Below, one piece after another: positions 17,744 through 26,032 of a stretch of DNA of 64,000 bases. Every line of letters begins with the position of its first letter. Within the stretch, counting starts at the first letter, position 1. A program made the translations under genes and the position numbers. The notes below the pieces were generated by a model that was not told the origin of the DNA, ran no database searches, and was given only the letters and a program-made list of their open reading frames with translations. Source of the DNA: DASPKM01 sp963817075 (GTDB lineage Bacteria > Bacteroidota > Bacteroidia > Chitinophagales > Chitinophagaceae); the NCBI GenBank assembly GCA_963817075.1, contig CAWFMT010000003.1, positions 992,001-1,056,000 of the forward strand, given 5' to 3'.

Positions 17744-18952
17744 TTAAGTTCGAGAAGGAATAAGTTTAGCTTTTCCAGCAATCAAACTCGTGCAAAATCC
17801 CAACAATGCGATTACTGCAAATGAATACCTAAGACCAAGAGCTTCTGCTATATAACCAATCATAGGCGGACCAAGAAGAAAACCAAAAAAGCTAATGCTT
17901 GAGACAGTAGCAAGTGCAATTCCCGGCGTCACTGATGATTTCCCTGCTGCGCTGTAAACCGTTGGCACAACAGAAGAAACGCCAAAGCCCACAATCAGGA
18001 AACCAATTGTTGCAGGAACTAGGAAAGGAAATGCAATGGCAATGGCCAAACCAGTTGCTATCATTACACCGCTTGCCTGCAAAATTTCCCTGGCACCAAA
18101 TCTTGCAACCAGGTAATCACCAATAAACCGACCTGAGGCCATGGTTCCCATAAATGCTGCATAACCCAGGATTACGAGAGCGGGAGGTGCCTGCACAACC
18201 TTTTGAAAATAGACCCCACTCCAATCAAACATGCATCCCTCTGCCGCCATACAACAAAAGGCAATCAATCCAAGTTGCATTAATCCCTTATTGGGTAAGG
18301 AGAATAAGGGTCTTTTGTCTCCCGCCGCAGGTTTGCCAGGTATTAAATAGCGGTGTGTGATCAGGATACTGGTTATTATCAATGTGGCCACAACTGAATA
18401 ATGCACGAAAGGTGAAAACTTATTTGCAACCATTAATATTCCAATGCCCGCACCTGTGAATCCAGCGAGGCTCCAACCGCCATGAAACGAGGCCATCAAT
18501 GGTCTCTTCAATAAAGATTCTGCCATTACTCCCTGAGTGTTCACGGAAATATTAGTCATATTACCACAAAGTCCAAAAATATAAAGGGCAACAACCAGGT
18601 GCCATACTTCGGCAACCAGGCTTATATGAATAAGTGCAAGTGGATACAATAGAAGAGCAACTCTTGCCATTTTTCTACTTCCGAAATGTGTAACCAGTCT
18701 TCCAGAAAATGGCAAAGCAGTCCAGGATCCTGCAGGAAGTGCTAAGAGAATACTTCCCAATTCAGCTTCACTCAAATGTAACTTGAGTTTGATGTCGGGA
18801 ATGCGACTTGCCCAGGAAGCAAAACAAAGTCCGGCCAGAAAAAAAACGATGGAGACTGCAAAGCGAATGTTTTTCGTCTCTACGCGTTCTTCACCAATCA
18901 GTTTTTGTGAACCTGAACTTTCACTCTGGTTTAATGCTTCTTGCTCTTCCAT
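17744..18952 (-). CDS. MFS transporter (YbjJ-like)
   Basis: Twelve-helix major-facilitator carrier of 402 residues with a hydrophilic 27-residue N-terminal tail. Family signs: FASWASRIPDIKLKLHLSEA, PFSGRLVTHFGSRKMAR, a GGWSLAGFTGAG helix and GASSVV-like FGVSSVVPTVYSAAG. This is the FucP/YbjJ-like group whose substrates are often unknown or sugar-related. It stands alone between repeat blocks; the stop at 17744 overlaps nothing. No pathway context is visible. Confidence 0.8.
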   Translation of the reverse strand: MEEQEALNQSESSGSQKLIGEERVETKNIRFAVSIVFFLAGLCFASWASRIPDIKLKLHLSEAELGSILLALPAGSWTALPFSGRLVTHFGSRKMARVALLLYPLALIHISLVAEVWHLVVALYIFGLCGNMTNISVNTQGVMAESLLKRPLMASFHGGWSLAGFTGAGIGILMVANKFSPFVHYSVVATLIITSILITHRYLIPGKPAAGDKRPLFSLPNKGLMQLGLIAFCCMAAEGCMFDWSGVYFQKVVQAPPALVILGYAAFMGTMASGRFIGDYLVARFGAREILQASGVMIATGLAIAIAFPFLVPATIGFLIVGFGVSSVVPTVYSAAGKSSVTPGIALATVSSISFFGFLLGPPMIGYIAEALGLRYSFAVIALLGFCTSLIAGKAKLIPSRT

Positions 18953-19027
18953 AATCCTAAATTATGATACAGGGGTTAAAGAATGAGAAGGCAAGCTTCG
19001 GGAGCATGAAAAATGGGAAAAGGAAGA

Positions 19028-19108
19028 TTAACCGCCAAGGAACAAAGACGCAAGGATTCGTAAGGAAATTCTTTGCGTATCCTTGCGACCTAGCGTCTTT
19101 GCGGTTAA
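19028..19108. repeat. Dispersed GCAAAG-type palindromic repeat, full copy
   Basis: TTAACCGCCAAGGAAC at the left and CGTCTTTGCGGTTAA at the right, with a TCGTAAGGAAATT centre. It lies just 3' of the small basic protein gene on the minus strand; the lost stop of that gene makes the frame run into it. Confidence 0.8.
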
Positions 19109-19140
19109 ATCCTAAGAAGATTTGAAAATTTGGACTGGGC

Positions 19141-19292
19141 TTAGCTTCCCGCGTTCCCCCGGTCTTGTGAGTTTTTGGAGTAACTGAAGGCCCCTTTCCT
19201 GTTTTCAGAATGAATTTGGATCCTTGATTATTATTCTTCGGATTATTCTTTCCTTGTTTCCCTTTATTCTTATTATTGGTTGGTAACGACAT
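19141..19292 (-). CDS. Small basic Asn/Lys-rich protein, stop displaced by a frameshift
   Basis: About 50 residues: MSLPTNNKNKGKQGKN, then KFILKTGKGPSV, then KTGGTR. As written, the frame continues to 18957 through the GCAAAG repeat, giving an unnatural hydrophobic tail. If one G is restored in the G3 run at 19148-19150, the protein ends TGGTRGS followed by TAA at 19141-19143, which resembles the ending of small disordered basic proteins that I recall in related Bacteroidota. The homopolymer and the natural-looking end suggest an indel error. Function unknown; strong positive charge suggests RNA or ribosome contact, which is speculative. Confidence 0.55.
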
Positions 19293-19337
19293 GATTAGAT
19301 TTTAATATTGCAAAGGTAAGAATTTGGGCATTAGAGT

Positions 19338-19416
19338 TTAACCGCAAAGAAACAAAGGCGCAATGGAACGCCAGGATACCTTGCGAAACCTGGCGCCCTA
19401 GCGTCTTGGCGGTTAA
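19338..19416. repeat. Dispersed GCAAAG-type palindromic repeat, full copy
   Basis: TTAACCGCAAAGAAAC...GCGTCTTGGCGGTTAA, ending 11 bases before the start codon of the next gene at 19428. Its position directly ahead of a gene means that its transcript would carry the hairpin in the 5' leader. Confidence 0.8.
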
Positions 19417-19427
19417 AAATTGTTTCA

Positions 19428-20528
19428 ATGAACCTTAAGGAACTCCTTTCAACCAGACTTCATAATCAACAGATCAGCTCAAAATTATTTTCTGATCCCG
19501 GCGAGGTGGTCAAATGGATGGGTGGGATGCAGGCACAGGATTATGCCGGCTCTAAATGGTCTATCGCATTACGATTGAATGGAACTACTGAATCTGAAAT
19601 TGAAGATTCCATCGCAAACAAATCAATAGTGAGGACCTGGGCCATGCGGGGCACCCTACATTTTCTTCATCCCTCAGACATTCGTTGGATACTTGATCTT
19701 CTCAGACCCAGGCTGAATAATCTTTATATATCAAATCTTAGAAATCTTGGACTTGATCAAAAAACGCTTTCAAAAGGAACAAAAATACTTGTATCCGCAC
19801 TGGGAGATGGAAATCAATTGACAAGGAACGAAATCAGGTTGTTGTTGCAAAAGAAAGGTCTCCAGACTAATGAGAACAGATTGGGATTTGTTCTACTTAG
19901 AGCTGCTACTGACGGATTGATTTGCTTTGGACCAAGAAAAGAAAAAGAGTTCACGTTCACCTTGCTCGACAAATGGTTGCCAATGACTAAGTCACTCCAA
20001 CCTGAAGAGGCAATGAGAGAATTGACGGTTAGATATTTCACAAGTCATGGGCCAGCCTCTATCCAGGATTATGGATGGTGGTCTGGATTTCCGTTGTCTG
20101 AAATCAAAAGGATTGTTGAATCTTTAAAGCATATTCTTCAAGAGGTAAAATTTGAAGGTCAGTCATATTGGATGCGAGGTAATTTGGGTGCAACAACTCC
20201 CCTATCAGGTACATTTCTTCTCCCAGGGTTTGATGAATATATTGTTGCATATAAAGATCGTTCAACAATTATAGACAGTAAATACCTTAAGCAGATAGTC
20301 TCAACTCCAAATGGAATTTTCGCACCAACTGTAATAAGTAATGGTAAAGTGATTGGAGTTTGGAAGAGGAAGCTCACAAAGAAAAAGGTGGAATTAGAGA
20401 TCACCCAATTACTTCCCTACAGTGATGCGAAGAAAAAAGCTATAACAAAAACGGCTAGAGATTATGGGCGATTTATCGGAGAAAAATCTGATACCGATTT
20501 CAAGAATCACTCATTATTGAATAAATAG
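19428..20528 (+). CDS. AlkZ/YcaQ-like winged-helix DNA glycosylase (HTH_42 family)
   Basis: Protein of 366 residues with the three winged-helix layout of the AlkZ superfamily. The catalytic QxQ motif is seen as MGGMQAQDYAGSKWS (Q35 and Q37), followed by RTWAMRGTLHFLHPSD, another family hallmark; the C-terminal half has LPGFDEYIVAYKDRS. AlkZ-type enzymes unhook interstrand DNA crosslinks or remove alkylated bases, and some are resistance genes of antibiotic producers. Here no biosynthetic cluster is nearby, so a general repair role is likely. The gene is isolated behind a palindromic repeat. Confidence 0.8.
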   Translation: MNLKELLSTRLHNQQISSKLFSDPGEVVKWMGGMQAQDYAGSKWSIALRLNGTTESEIEDSIANKSIVRTWAMRGTLHFLHPSDIRWILDLLRPRLNNLYISNLRNLGLDQKTLSKGTKILVSALGDGNQLTRNEIRLLLQKKGLQTNENRLGFVLLRAATDGLICFGPRKEKEFTFTLLDKWLPMTKSLQPEEAMRELTVRYFTSHGPASIQDYGWWSGFPLSEIKRIVESLKHILQEVKFEGQSYWMRGNLGATTPLSGTFLLPGFDEYIVAYKDRSTIIDSKYLKQIVSTPNGIFAPTVISNGKVIGVWKRKLTKKKVELEITQLLPYSDAKKKAITKTARDYGRFIGEKSDTDFKNHSLLNK

Positions 20529-20589
20529 CCAAAGTTTACCAAGGGAAACAGCTTTTTTTATTACTTTGGTATTTCCAAAAACGAGCACT

Positions 20590-21054
20590 ATGAGATCAGA
20601 AGAAAAAACTCCTGATGCCTACATTGATTCGTTACCCGAAGACCGTAAAAAAGTAATGGCTGAATTACGCAAAGCCATTAAAAAGAATATTGACAAAAAA
20701 TTTTCTGAAGAAATGGGTTATGGCATGATGGGATATGCGGTACCACATAAAATTTACCCGGCAGGTTATCATTGCGATCCTAAACAGCCATTACCTTTTA
20801 TGGGATTGGCATCCCAAAAGAATTTCATTGCTGTATATCACATGGGTGTTTACGCAGATAAAAAGTTATATGATTGGTTTGTGAAAGAATTTCCGAAACA
20901 CACCAAATACAAATTAGACATGGGCAAGAGTTGCATACGGTTTAAGAAAATGGACGATGTGCCCGTGAAACTAATAGGTGAGTTAGCTGGAAAAATGAGC
21001 GTTAAAGACTGGATAGCTCTTTACGAGGAGAAAATGCTTCCTCCCAAAAAATAG
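20590..21054 (+). CDS. DUF1801 (YdhG-like) protein
   Basis: Small cytosolic protein of about 154 residues (start taken as ATG at 20590, MRSEEKTPDAYID). The fold signature is DAYIDSLPEDRKKVMAELR, then SEEMGYGMMGYAVPH and the C-terminal MGKSCIRFKKMDDVP. DUF1801 proteins relate to frataxin-like alpha/beta folds and have no settled function. It follows the AlkZ-like gene on the same strand by about 60 bases but probably has its own promoter because the gap contains a TTACTTTG element close to the Bacteroidota -7 box. Confidence 0.8.
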   Translation: MRSEEKTPDAYIDSLPEDRKKVMAELRKAIKKNIDKKFSEEMGYGMMGYAVPHKIYPAGYHCDPKQPLPFMGLASQKNFIAVYHMGVYADKKLYDWFVKEFPKHTKYKLDMGKSCIRFKKMDDVPVKLIGELAGKMSVKDWIALYEEKMLPPKK

Positions 21055-21102
21055 TCCTACATAAATCTTAAAATCTCTAAATCAGAAATATCTTCAGGAT
21101 CA

Positions 21103-21417
21103 TCATTCAAAAATATCTCCCAACAAACCCCTGTACGCATTCAATTTGGCTTGTAATTGCATTATTTCCTGCTGCATATTTTTCATTCTGCTAAGCATAT
21201 GTTCAATTGCTTCCAGGCCTTCTGTATTAATATCAAGGTCGTAGTGCAGGCGAATGAATTTCTCTACTTCATTTAACTGGTCATGTGCTAAAAAACTACG
21301 CCCTTCTATGGTTGTTACTGAAATAAGACCCGCTTCCTGCAATGAGGAAATAAAAGAAACCTGGATATTGTGGTAGGTACAAAATGTATCAGCCGGTATC
21401 AGTTCCTGCATTTCCAT
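21103..21417 (-). CDS. cbpM: Chaperone modulator CbpM
   Basis: Protein of 104 residues, MerR-like helix-turn-helix at the N-terminus (ISSLQEAGLISV) and a coiled coil at the C-terminus (LSRMKNMQQEIMQLQAKLNA). CbpM binds the J domain of CbpA and restrains it in E. coli. The gene begins 3 bases after the cbpA stop, so the pair is surely co-transcribed. Confidence 0.85.
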   Translation of the reverse strand: MEMQELIPADTFCTYHNIQVSFISSLQEAGLISVTTIEGRSFLAHDQLNEVEKFIRLHYDLDINTEGLEAIEHMLSRMKNMQQEIMQLQAKLNAYRGLLGDIFE

Positions 21418-21420
21418 TTT

Positions 21421-22368
21421 TTATTTTTTAGATGAGAGGTTTCTCAATTGCTCAAATAACTTTTTCTCTTCTTCATTTAAGGAGTTTGGCAGCTTAACCT
21501 CATAGGTAACATATAGATCACCAAACTGCCCCTCTTTTTTATAAACAGGGAACCCCTTTTCCTTCAGTCGAACCTTTGTTCCGTTTTGGGTTACTGACTT
21601 TACTTTCAGTTTGAGTTTGCTATTGTCCAGCAGGTCTATGGTGACTTCTCCGCCAAGGATTGCAGTGTACAGATCAATTTGAGTGTTCAAGTAAAGGTCA
21701 TCACCAACCCTGTTGAACATTGTGTTGTTTTGAATTCGGAATGTTATATACAGATCTCCTGCTGGTCCACCATTGACACCCTGTCCACCATGCCCTTTTA
21801 ATTTTATTACCTGTCCATCCTCTACTCCTGCAGGAATAGTTATGCGAATATTCTTTCCATTTATATTAAAAGTTTGCGGATGTGTATTGTATGCATCAGT
21901 CAGGCTTATTTGAAGTTCCGCCTGAATATCCTGACCTCTGAATTTTCCCTGACTGGAACTTCTTCCTCTTCCTGAAGCGCGACCGAACATGGATTCAAAA
22001 AATTCAGAGAAATCACTTCCTTCCTGGTATTCATAATACTGCTCTCCACCCTGTTCTCCGCCAAATCCTCCAAATCCACCTCCGCCCCTACTACCTCCTG
22101 CTCTGTCTCCATATTCCTGTCTGGCCTTTTCGTATTGCTCCGCATTCTTCCAATCCTTACCATACTTGTCATACTTTTTTCTTTTTTCAGGATCACTCAA
22201 AACCTCATTAGCTTCATTGATCTGCTGAAAGGTTTTGTTAGCATTCTTGTCGTTAGGATTAAGATCGGGATGATGTTTGCGTGCGAGTTTGCGATATGCC
22301 TTCTTGATATCTTCTTCTGAAGCATTTTTGTCTAAGCCAAGAATTTTATAGTAGTCTATATAGTCCAT
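21421..22368 (-). CDS. cbpA: DnaJ-class co-chaperone CbpA
   Basis: J-domain protein of 315 residues without the zinc-finger region of DnaJ: J domain with the HPD motif (RKHHPDLNP near residue 34), Gly-rich linker (GGGGFGGFGGEQGG), then the two beta-sandwich substrate-binding domains (ITIPAGVEDGQVIKLKGHGGQG, LGGEVTIDLLD). It stimulates DnaK and is modulated by CbpM. Its start is 117 bases from the end of the IS element, whose genes point the same way, so transcription from the IS could reach it. Confidence 0.93.
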   Translation of the reverse strand: MDYIDYYKILGLDKNASEEDIKKAYRKLARKHHPDLNPNDKNANKTFQQINEANEVLSDPEKRKKYDKYGKDWKNAEQYEKARQEYGDRAGGSRGGGGFGGFGGEQGGEQYYEYQEGSDFSEFFESMFGRASGRGRSSSQGKFRGQDIQAELQISLTDAYNTHPQTFNINGKNIRITIPAGVEDGQVIKLKGHGGQGVNGGPAGDLYITFRIQNNTMFNRVGDDLYLNTQIDLYTAILGGEVTIDLLDNSKLKLKVKSVTQNGTKVRLKEKGFPVYKKEGQFGDLYVTYEVKLPNSLNEEEKKLFEQLRNLSSKK

Positions 22369-22370
22369 GA

Positions 22371-22410
22371 ATAATTTGAAAATTTGAAGATTTGAAAATT
22401 TGATAATGAG
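22371..22410. repeat. TTTGAAAATTTGAA stutter
   Basis: Three to four units of A/T-rich TTTGAAAAT-like sequence directly ahead of the cbpA start. The same stutter, often reversed, occurs at 23885-23912, 31040-31067 and 39089-39113. Confidence 0.6.
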
Positions 22411-22535
22411 GAATAGAGAAAGATAATTTTGAACTCATTTTAATCATTATATACTTCAACTCATAATAACCGCATTTCTTATGGTGTCACGTCCTGAAAA
22501 AAGTTGACAGTTCATTGAATGATTTTTATTATGCA

Positions 22536-23393
22536 TCAGCAGTAAGACGTCGACGGCTCTTCCTTAGAGCCAGGCGATCGGCTTACTGCGGTGGTTCTTT
22601 GGTGGACGGCTGATGGTATTTGTAGCTGTAAACTCCAATGTGGTCGTTGTTCATTATAACTTTTTATTCCCTCCCTGGCTGCTTTCGTAGCTTGCCGAAG
22701 GTCATCATAGGTTTCATCCAATCCATACTCTTGCTTTAATATTCCATTGACCCTTTCAGCCATGGCGTTTTCATAACAATTACCTGCTTGTGCCATGCTG
22801 ATTTGAATGTTTCGCGACTTTAACCGCTTTACATATGCATGCGAGCAGTATTGAAACCCCCGGTCTGAATGATGGATCAATCCGGTGCAGTCTGGACATT
22901 GCCGCATTGCCTTGCCCAAGGCCTTGATGGCTCCTTGTATACCAAGATTATCTGTCAGCTCCCAGCCCACAATCTTGCGACTGTGACCATCAGTGATCAA
23001 AAACAAATATCCAAACCCGCTGCTGATCCTTACATACGTGATATCGCAAACCCATACCTGGTGCGGTTGGCTCGACTTGAATGTCAGTAGCTGGTTGGTA
23101 TACTTGTGAAACCGGTGATGCGATTGGGTTGTTACTGCATACTTTCTCCTGCGTTTTACCAATAGCTCCCTTCGACCTAATAAATCAAAGAACTTATCAC
23201 GACCTATTGCAGCATCCATTAAATGGATCCGATCGGCCAGCAGACTATACAACTTCCTTGTCCCCATCTTCTTGTTGCTCCTGCGTATTACCTGTACCAT
23301 TTCTATGATCAGTTCCTCTTGAACCAAACCTCGTTGTCTTACAACCAAATGCTTGTAATATGCCTGGCGGCTGATGCCAAAAAATTTACACAA
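22536..23393 (-). CDS. IS3-family transposase OrfB (DDE catalytic domain)
   Basis: Integrase-core protein; the ATG at 23393 gives 285 residues. Catalytic triad: D in WVCDITYVRI, D in IHHSDRGFQY, and E in NCYENAMAERVNGILKQE, with the D-35-E spacing. N-terminal HTH_21 region with SRQAYYKH and GTRKLYSLL. The frame stays open upstream into the orfA end (VIGLCKFFGISRQ), so the active transposase is expected to be the OrfAB fusion made by -1 frameshifting at the A8G run (minus strand, 23446-23453). Confidence 0.95.
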   Translation of the reverse strand: MCKFFGISRQAYYKHLVVRQRGLVQEELIIEMVQVIRRSNKKMGTRKLYSLLADRIHLMDAAIGRDKFFDLLGRRELLVKRRRKYAVTTQSHHRFHKYTNQLLTFKSSQPHQVWVCDITYVRISSGFGYLFLITDGHSRKIVGWELTDNLGIQGAIKALGKAMRQCPDCTGLIHHSDRGFQYCSHAYVKRLKSRNIQISMAQAGNCYENAMAERVNGILKQEYGLDETYDDLRQATKAAREGIKSYNEQRPHWSLQLQIPSAVHQRTTAVSRSPGSKEEPSTSYC

Positions 23394-23398
23394 TCCAA

Positions 23399-23788
23399 TT
23401 ACTGCGTACTCTTCTCTGAGTCTGGTGATGCTGCATCCCCAAAACTTTTTTTTAAATCTGTCTTGTATGCCTTGTTGGCTTCATCAATTACTGTTTCCAA
23501 ACACTTTTGAGCTAGTATCGAATCGGCCAAGGCAAGTTTTAATTTGCGGATCTCCGCTTCCATCTTTTTTAACTGGTCCTTTTCTTCCATAGTCTCTATC
23601 CGAATGATTTTACCTATCAAATCAGATTTGCCAAACTTACGCATCCAGCGCTGAATCGTATCCTCCCCTTTAATCCCATAACGACGTTTGACCAAGGCTA
23701 CTGATAATCCTTCCTGCTCTATCTCTCTAATTACCTTTTGCTTAAAGCTAATGCTGTACCGAATCACCGAATTGACATCTCTTGACAT
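23399..23788 (-). CDS. IS3-family transposase OrfA (helix-turn-helix)
   Basis: Protein of 129 residues with an HTH of the transposase_8 type (FKQKVIREIEQEGLSVALV, IKGEDTIQRWMRKFG) and a leucine-zipper coiled coil (MEEKDQLKKMEAEIRKLKLA). It binds the IS ends. The TTAAAAAAAAGT slippery site near its 3' end provides the shift into OrfB. Confidence 0.92.
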   Translation of the reverse strand: MSRDVNSVIRYSISFKQKVIREIEQEGLSVALVKRRYGIKGEDTIQRWMRKFGKSDLIGKIIRIETMEEKDQLKKMEAEIRKLKLALADSILAQKCLETVIDEANKAYKTDLKKSFGDAASPDSEKSTQ

Positions 23789-23845
23789 GTTTATCCCTTT
23801 TTAGATTGAGTAATACTGTCAACCTATAGCAGGACAAGACATGGC

Positions 23846-23912
23846 TTTCTGACCTCTGACTCCCGACACCTGACCTCGGATTTTATTTTCAAATTTTCAA
23901 ATTTTCAAATTA
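23846..23912. repeat. GACCTCTGACTCCCGAC stutter followed by CAAATTTT stutter
   Basis: Two low-complexity repeat types back to back between the IS and rimO. The second, ATTTTCAAATTTTCAAAT, reaches into rimO and supplies its TGA stop (23905-23907 on the minus strand). Confidence 0.6.
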
Positions 23913-25212
23913 AAACTCCTTCCAAGTCAAAGTCATATGCCTTCGTAATCTTCACATTCACAAAATCTCCAGGATAAAGGACATTTTCGGAATGAACAAT
24001 GACTTCATTATCCACTTCCACACTGTCGAATTCAGTTCGACCAAGGTAGCGTCCAGCTTCCTTTTTGTCAATCAACACTCTGAATGTTTTTCCAACTTTC
24101 TCCATGTTTTTCTCAAAGCTTATCTCCTGCTGAACTTCCATGATCTCTTCGGCCCTTCTTTCTTTTTCGGCAGCAGGAATATTGTCAATGAGACCAAATG
24201 CTGATGTGCCTTCCTCATGTGAGTAAGTAAAAGTTCCAACCCGGTCAAATCTTTGATGTCGCAGAAATGATTTTAATTCTTCCACGTCTTCAATAGTCTC
24301 ACCAGGAAAGCCCGCGATGAGTGTAGTGCGCAAGCAGATTCCAGGCACCCTTTCACGAATGTTGAGTATTAACTCTTCCATTTCATTGCGGGTGATCTGT
24401 CGCCTCATAGCCTGCAGCATATTGTCCGCAGCGTGCTGCAGCGGCATATCAAGGTAATTGCAGATGTTAGGTCTATCGCGCATTACATCAAGCAATTCCA
24501 TTGGGAATTTATGCGGATATGCATAGTGAAGTCTTATCCATTCCAGGCCTTTTACATCGCTCAACCTTTTCAAAAGATCACTAATCATGCGCTTCTTGTA
24601 TAGGTCAAGGCCGTAATAAGTTAATTCCTGGGCGATGAGCATGATTTCTTTTACCCCACGCTTAACCAGGAACTCTGCCTCTTTCACCAGATCATCCATT
24701 GATCTGCTGATATGATTACCACGCATTAGTGGAATAGCGCAAAACGCGCAAGTACGGTTGCAGCCTTCAGAGATTTTCAGATAAGCATAATGCGAAGGTG
24801 TGGCCAGAAACCGTTCTCCAATAAGCTCAGATTTATAATCTACTTCAAACCTTTTGAGGATCAGCGGCAATTCCATTGTTCCAAACCATGCATCTACTTC
24901 TGGAATTTCTTTTTGCAGGTCATCCCGATAGCGCTGGCTTAAGCATCCAGTGACATAAACCTTATCAAGCCGGCCTTTTTGTTTCAGCGCAACCTGATCA
25001 AGAATTGTATTGATCGATTCTTCTTTAGCTCTTTCAATAAATCCACAAGTATTTACAATAACGATGTTATGATCCTTTTTATCACTCTCATGCACAACCG
25101 GGATTTGATTGGCAACCAATTGGCCGCTCAAGACCTCACTGTCAACCATGTTCTTACTGCAACCCAGTGTGATGATATTGACTTTATCCTGTTTTAATGA
25201 CCTTGCCTTCAT
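23905..25212 (-). CDS. rimO: Ribosomal protein uS12 methylthiotransferase RimO
   Basis: Radical-SAM enzyme of 435 residues that adds a methylthio group to the conserved Asp of ribosomal protein S12. Domains in order: UPF0004 with IITLGCSKNMVDSEVL and VNTCGFI (two of the three auxiliary-cluster cysteines; third in VTGCLSQRY), radical-SAM with CNRTCAFCAIP, and a TRAM domain at the end (GRTEFDSVEVDNEVIVH). The start MKARSLKQDKVNII is a little extended. It usually follows ftsY in Bacteroidota; here an unrelated plus-strand gene and repeats sit between. Confidence 0.95.
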   Translation of the reverse strand: MKARSLKQDKVNIITLGCSKNMVDSEVLSGQLVANQIPVVHESDKKDHNIVIVNTCGFIERAKEESINTILDQVALKQKGRLDKVYVTGCLSQRYRDDLQKEIPEVDAWFGTMELPLILKRFEVDYKSELIGERFLATPSHYAYLKISEGCNRTCAFCAIPLMRGNHISRSMDDLVKEAEFLVKRGVKEIMLIAQELTYYGLDLYKKRMISDLLKRLSDVKGLEWIRLHYAYPHKFPMELLDVMRDRPNICNYLDMPLQHAADNMLQAMRRQITRNEMEELILNIRERVPGICLRTTLIAGFPGETIEDVEELKSFLRHQRFDRVGTFTYSHEEGTSAFGLIDNIPAAEKERRAEEIMEVQQEISFEKNMEKVGKTFRVLIDKKEAGRYLGRTEFDSVEVDNEVIVHSENVLYPGDFVNVKITKAYDFDLEGVLI

Positions 25213-25320
25213 AATGGAAGTCGCAAAGGTACTTCATCCATTCCGTGGAGTGAAAGGACAGCCCGACTTTAACTTAGGCCTTACTTTTGCTGCTTTTGTA
25301 TTTAACCTGAAAATGAAGCG

Positions 25321-25818
25321 ATGAAAAAAAAATTAATAGGATTGGTTCTTTCGCTGATCCTGGTATCTAGTTCCCAAGTTTCAGCGCAATCGTTGGGTAC
25401 GAGTTATCGAACCGCGCTGGGAGTCAAATTTTGGCCAGGAGCAATAAGCATCAAGCATTTCGTAAAAACCGATCGTGCAATTGAAGGCCTTGGTTATTTC
25501 TGGGATAGAGGATTCAGATTTACAGGTTTATATGAAGTTCATGGGGATATACAGGGAGCTAGAGGATTGAAATGGTATGTTGGTCCTGGAGCCCATGTTG
25601 GGGTGTATAATGGTGGGTGGTTACGTCGTCGGGGGAATAAATCGTATCGTTATGATGATGGTGATTTTTCCTTAGGTATTGATGGGGTGCTTGGATTGGA
25701 TTATAAAATCAAGGGAGCGCCAATCAATCTCAGTATTGATATTCAGCCATGGTTCGAGATAATTGAACATCCATATGCTGATATATGGGGCGGACTAGGG
25801 ATACGATACACATTCTAA
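25321..25818 (+). CDS. Small secreted outer-membrane beta-barrel-like protein, unknown
   Basis: Protein of 165 residues with a signal peptide (MKKKLIGLVLSLILVSSS, cleavage after QVSAQ) and alternating aromatic/polar strands (GFRFTGLYEVHGDIQG, GLKWYVGPGAHVGVY, LSIDIQPWFEI) ending in an aromatic RYTF, the usual C-terminus of an outer-membrane barrel. This is a DUF3575/OmpW-like size but I cannot name the family. Monocistronic, inserted between rimO and ftsY on the opposite strand. Confidence 0.75.
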   Translation: MKKKLIGLVLSLILVSSSQVSAQSLGTSYRTALGVKFWPGAISIKHFVKTDRAIEGLGYFWDRGFRFTGLYEVHGDIQGARGLKWYVGPGAHVGVYNGGWLRRRGNKSYRYDDGDFSLGIDGVLGLDYKIKGAPINLSIDIQPWFEIIEHPYADIWGGLGIRYTF

Positions 25819-25830
25819 TTTTGGAAAAAC

Positions 25831-26026
25831 TGGCGAAACCTGGGGTCTTAGCGTCTTGGCGGTTTAATTCTGAGTAATAAGTCAAATTCCAAATCCCAAA
25901 TCCCAAATAATAGGAAGCAAATAACCAATTATCAATAGAATGGTAATGAAATTTATTTCTTATTCTTTGGTTATTGCTATTTGGATCTTGGGTATTGCTA
26001 GTATGATTGGATCTTGGCGGTTAAAC
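25831..26026. repeat. Composite repeat block: GCAAAG half copy, CCAAAT inverted repeat copy B, short GGCGGTTAAA fragment
   Basis: Order: right half of the GCAAAG palindrome (about 25831-25867, ending TCTTGGCGGTTT), then the CCAAAT/TTGGTT element (25881-25995, strongly similar to 16191-16312), then a second TCTTGGCGGTTAAA end (26011-26025). It looks as if the second family was inserted into, or recombined inside, a copy of the first. Confidence 0.6.
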
Positions 26027-26032
26027 TCTTCT

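Larger units (their letters stand above)
22485..23841 (-). mobile_element. IS3-family insertion sequence, complete
   Basis: An element of 1357 bases with 26-base imperfect terminal inverted repeats: left 22485-22510 (TGTCACGTCCTG..GTTGACAG), right 23816-23841 (complement TGTCTTGTCCTG..GTTGACAG), 18 or more positions matching. The flanking trinucleotide TGG (22482-22484 and 23842-23844) is a 3-base target duplication, normal for IS3. It carries orfA and orfB in -1 frame relation. Intact ends, TSD and intact frames indicate a recent, probably active insertion between cbpA and rimO. Confidence 0.93.
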
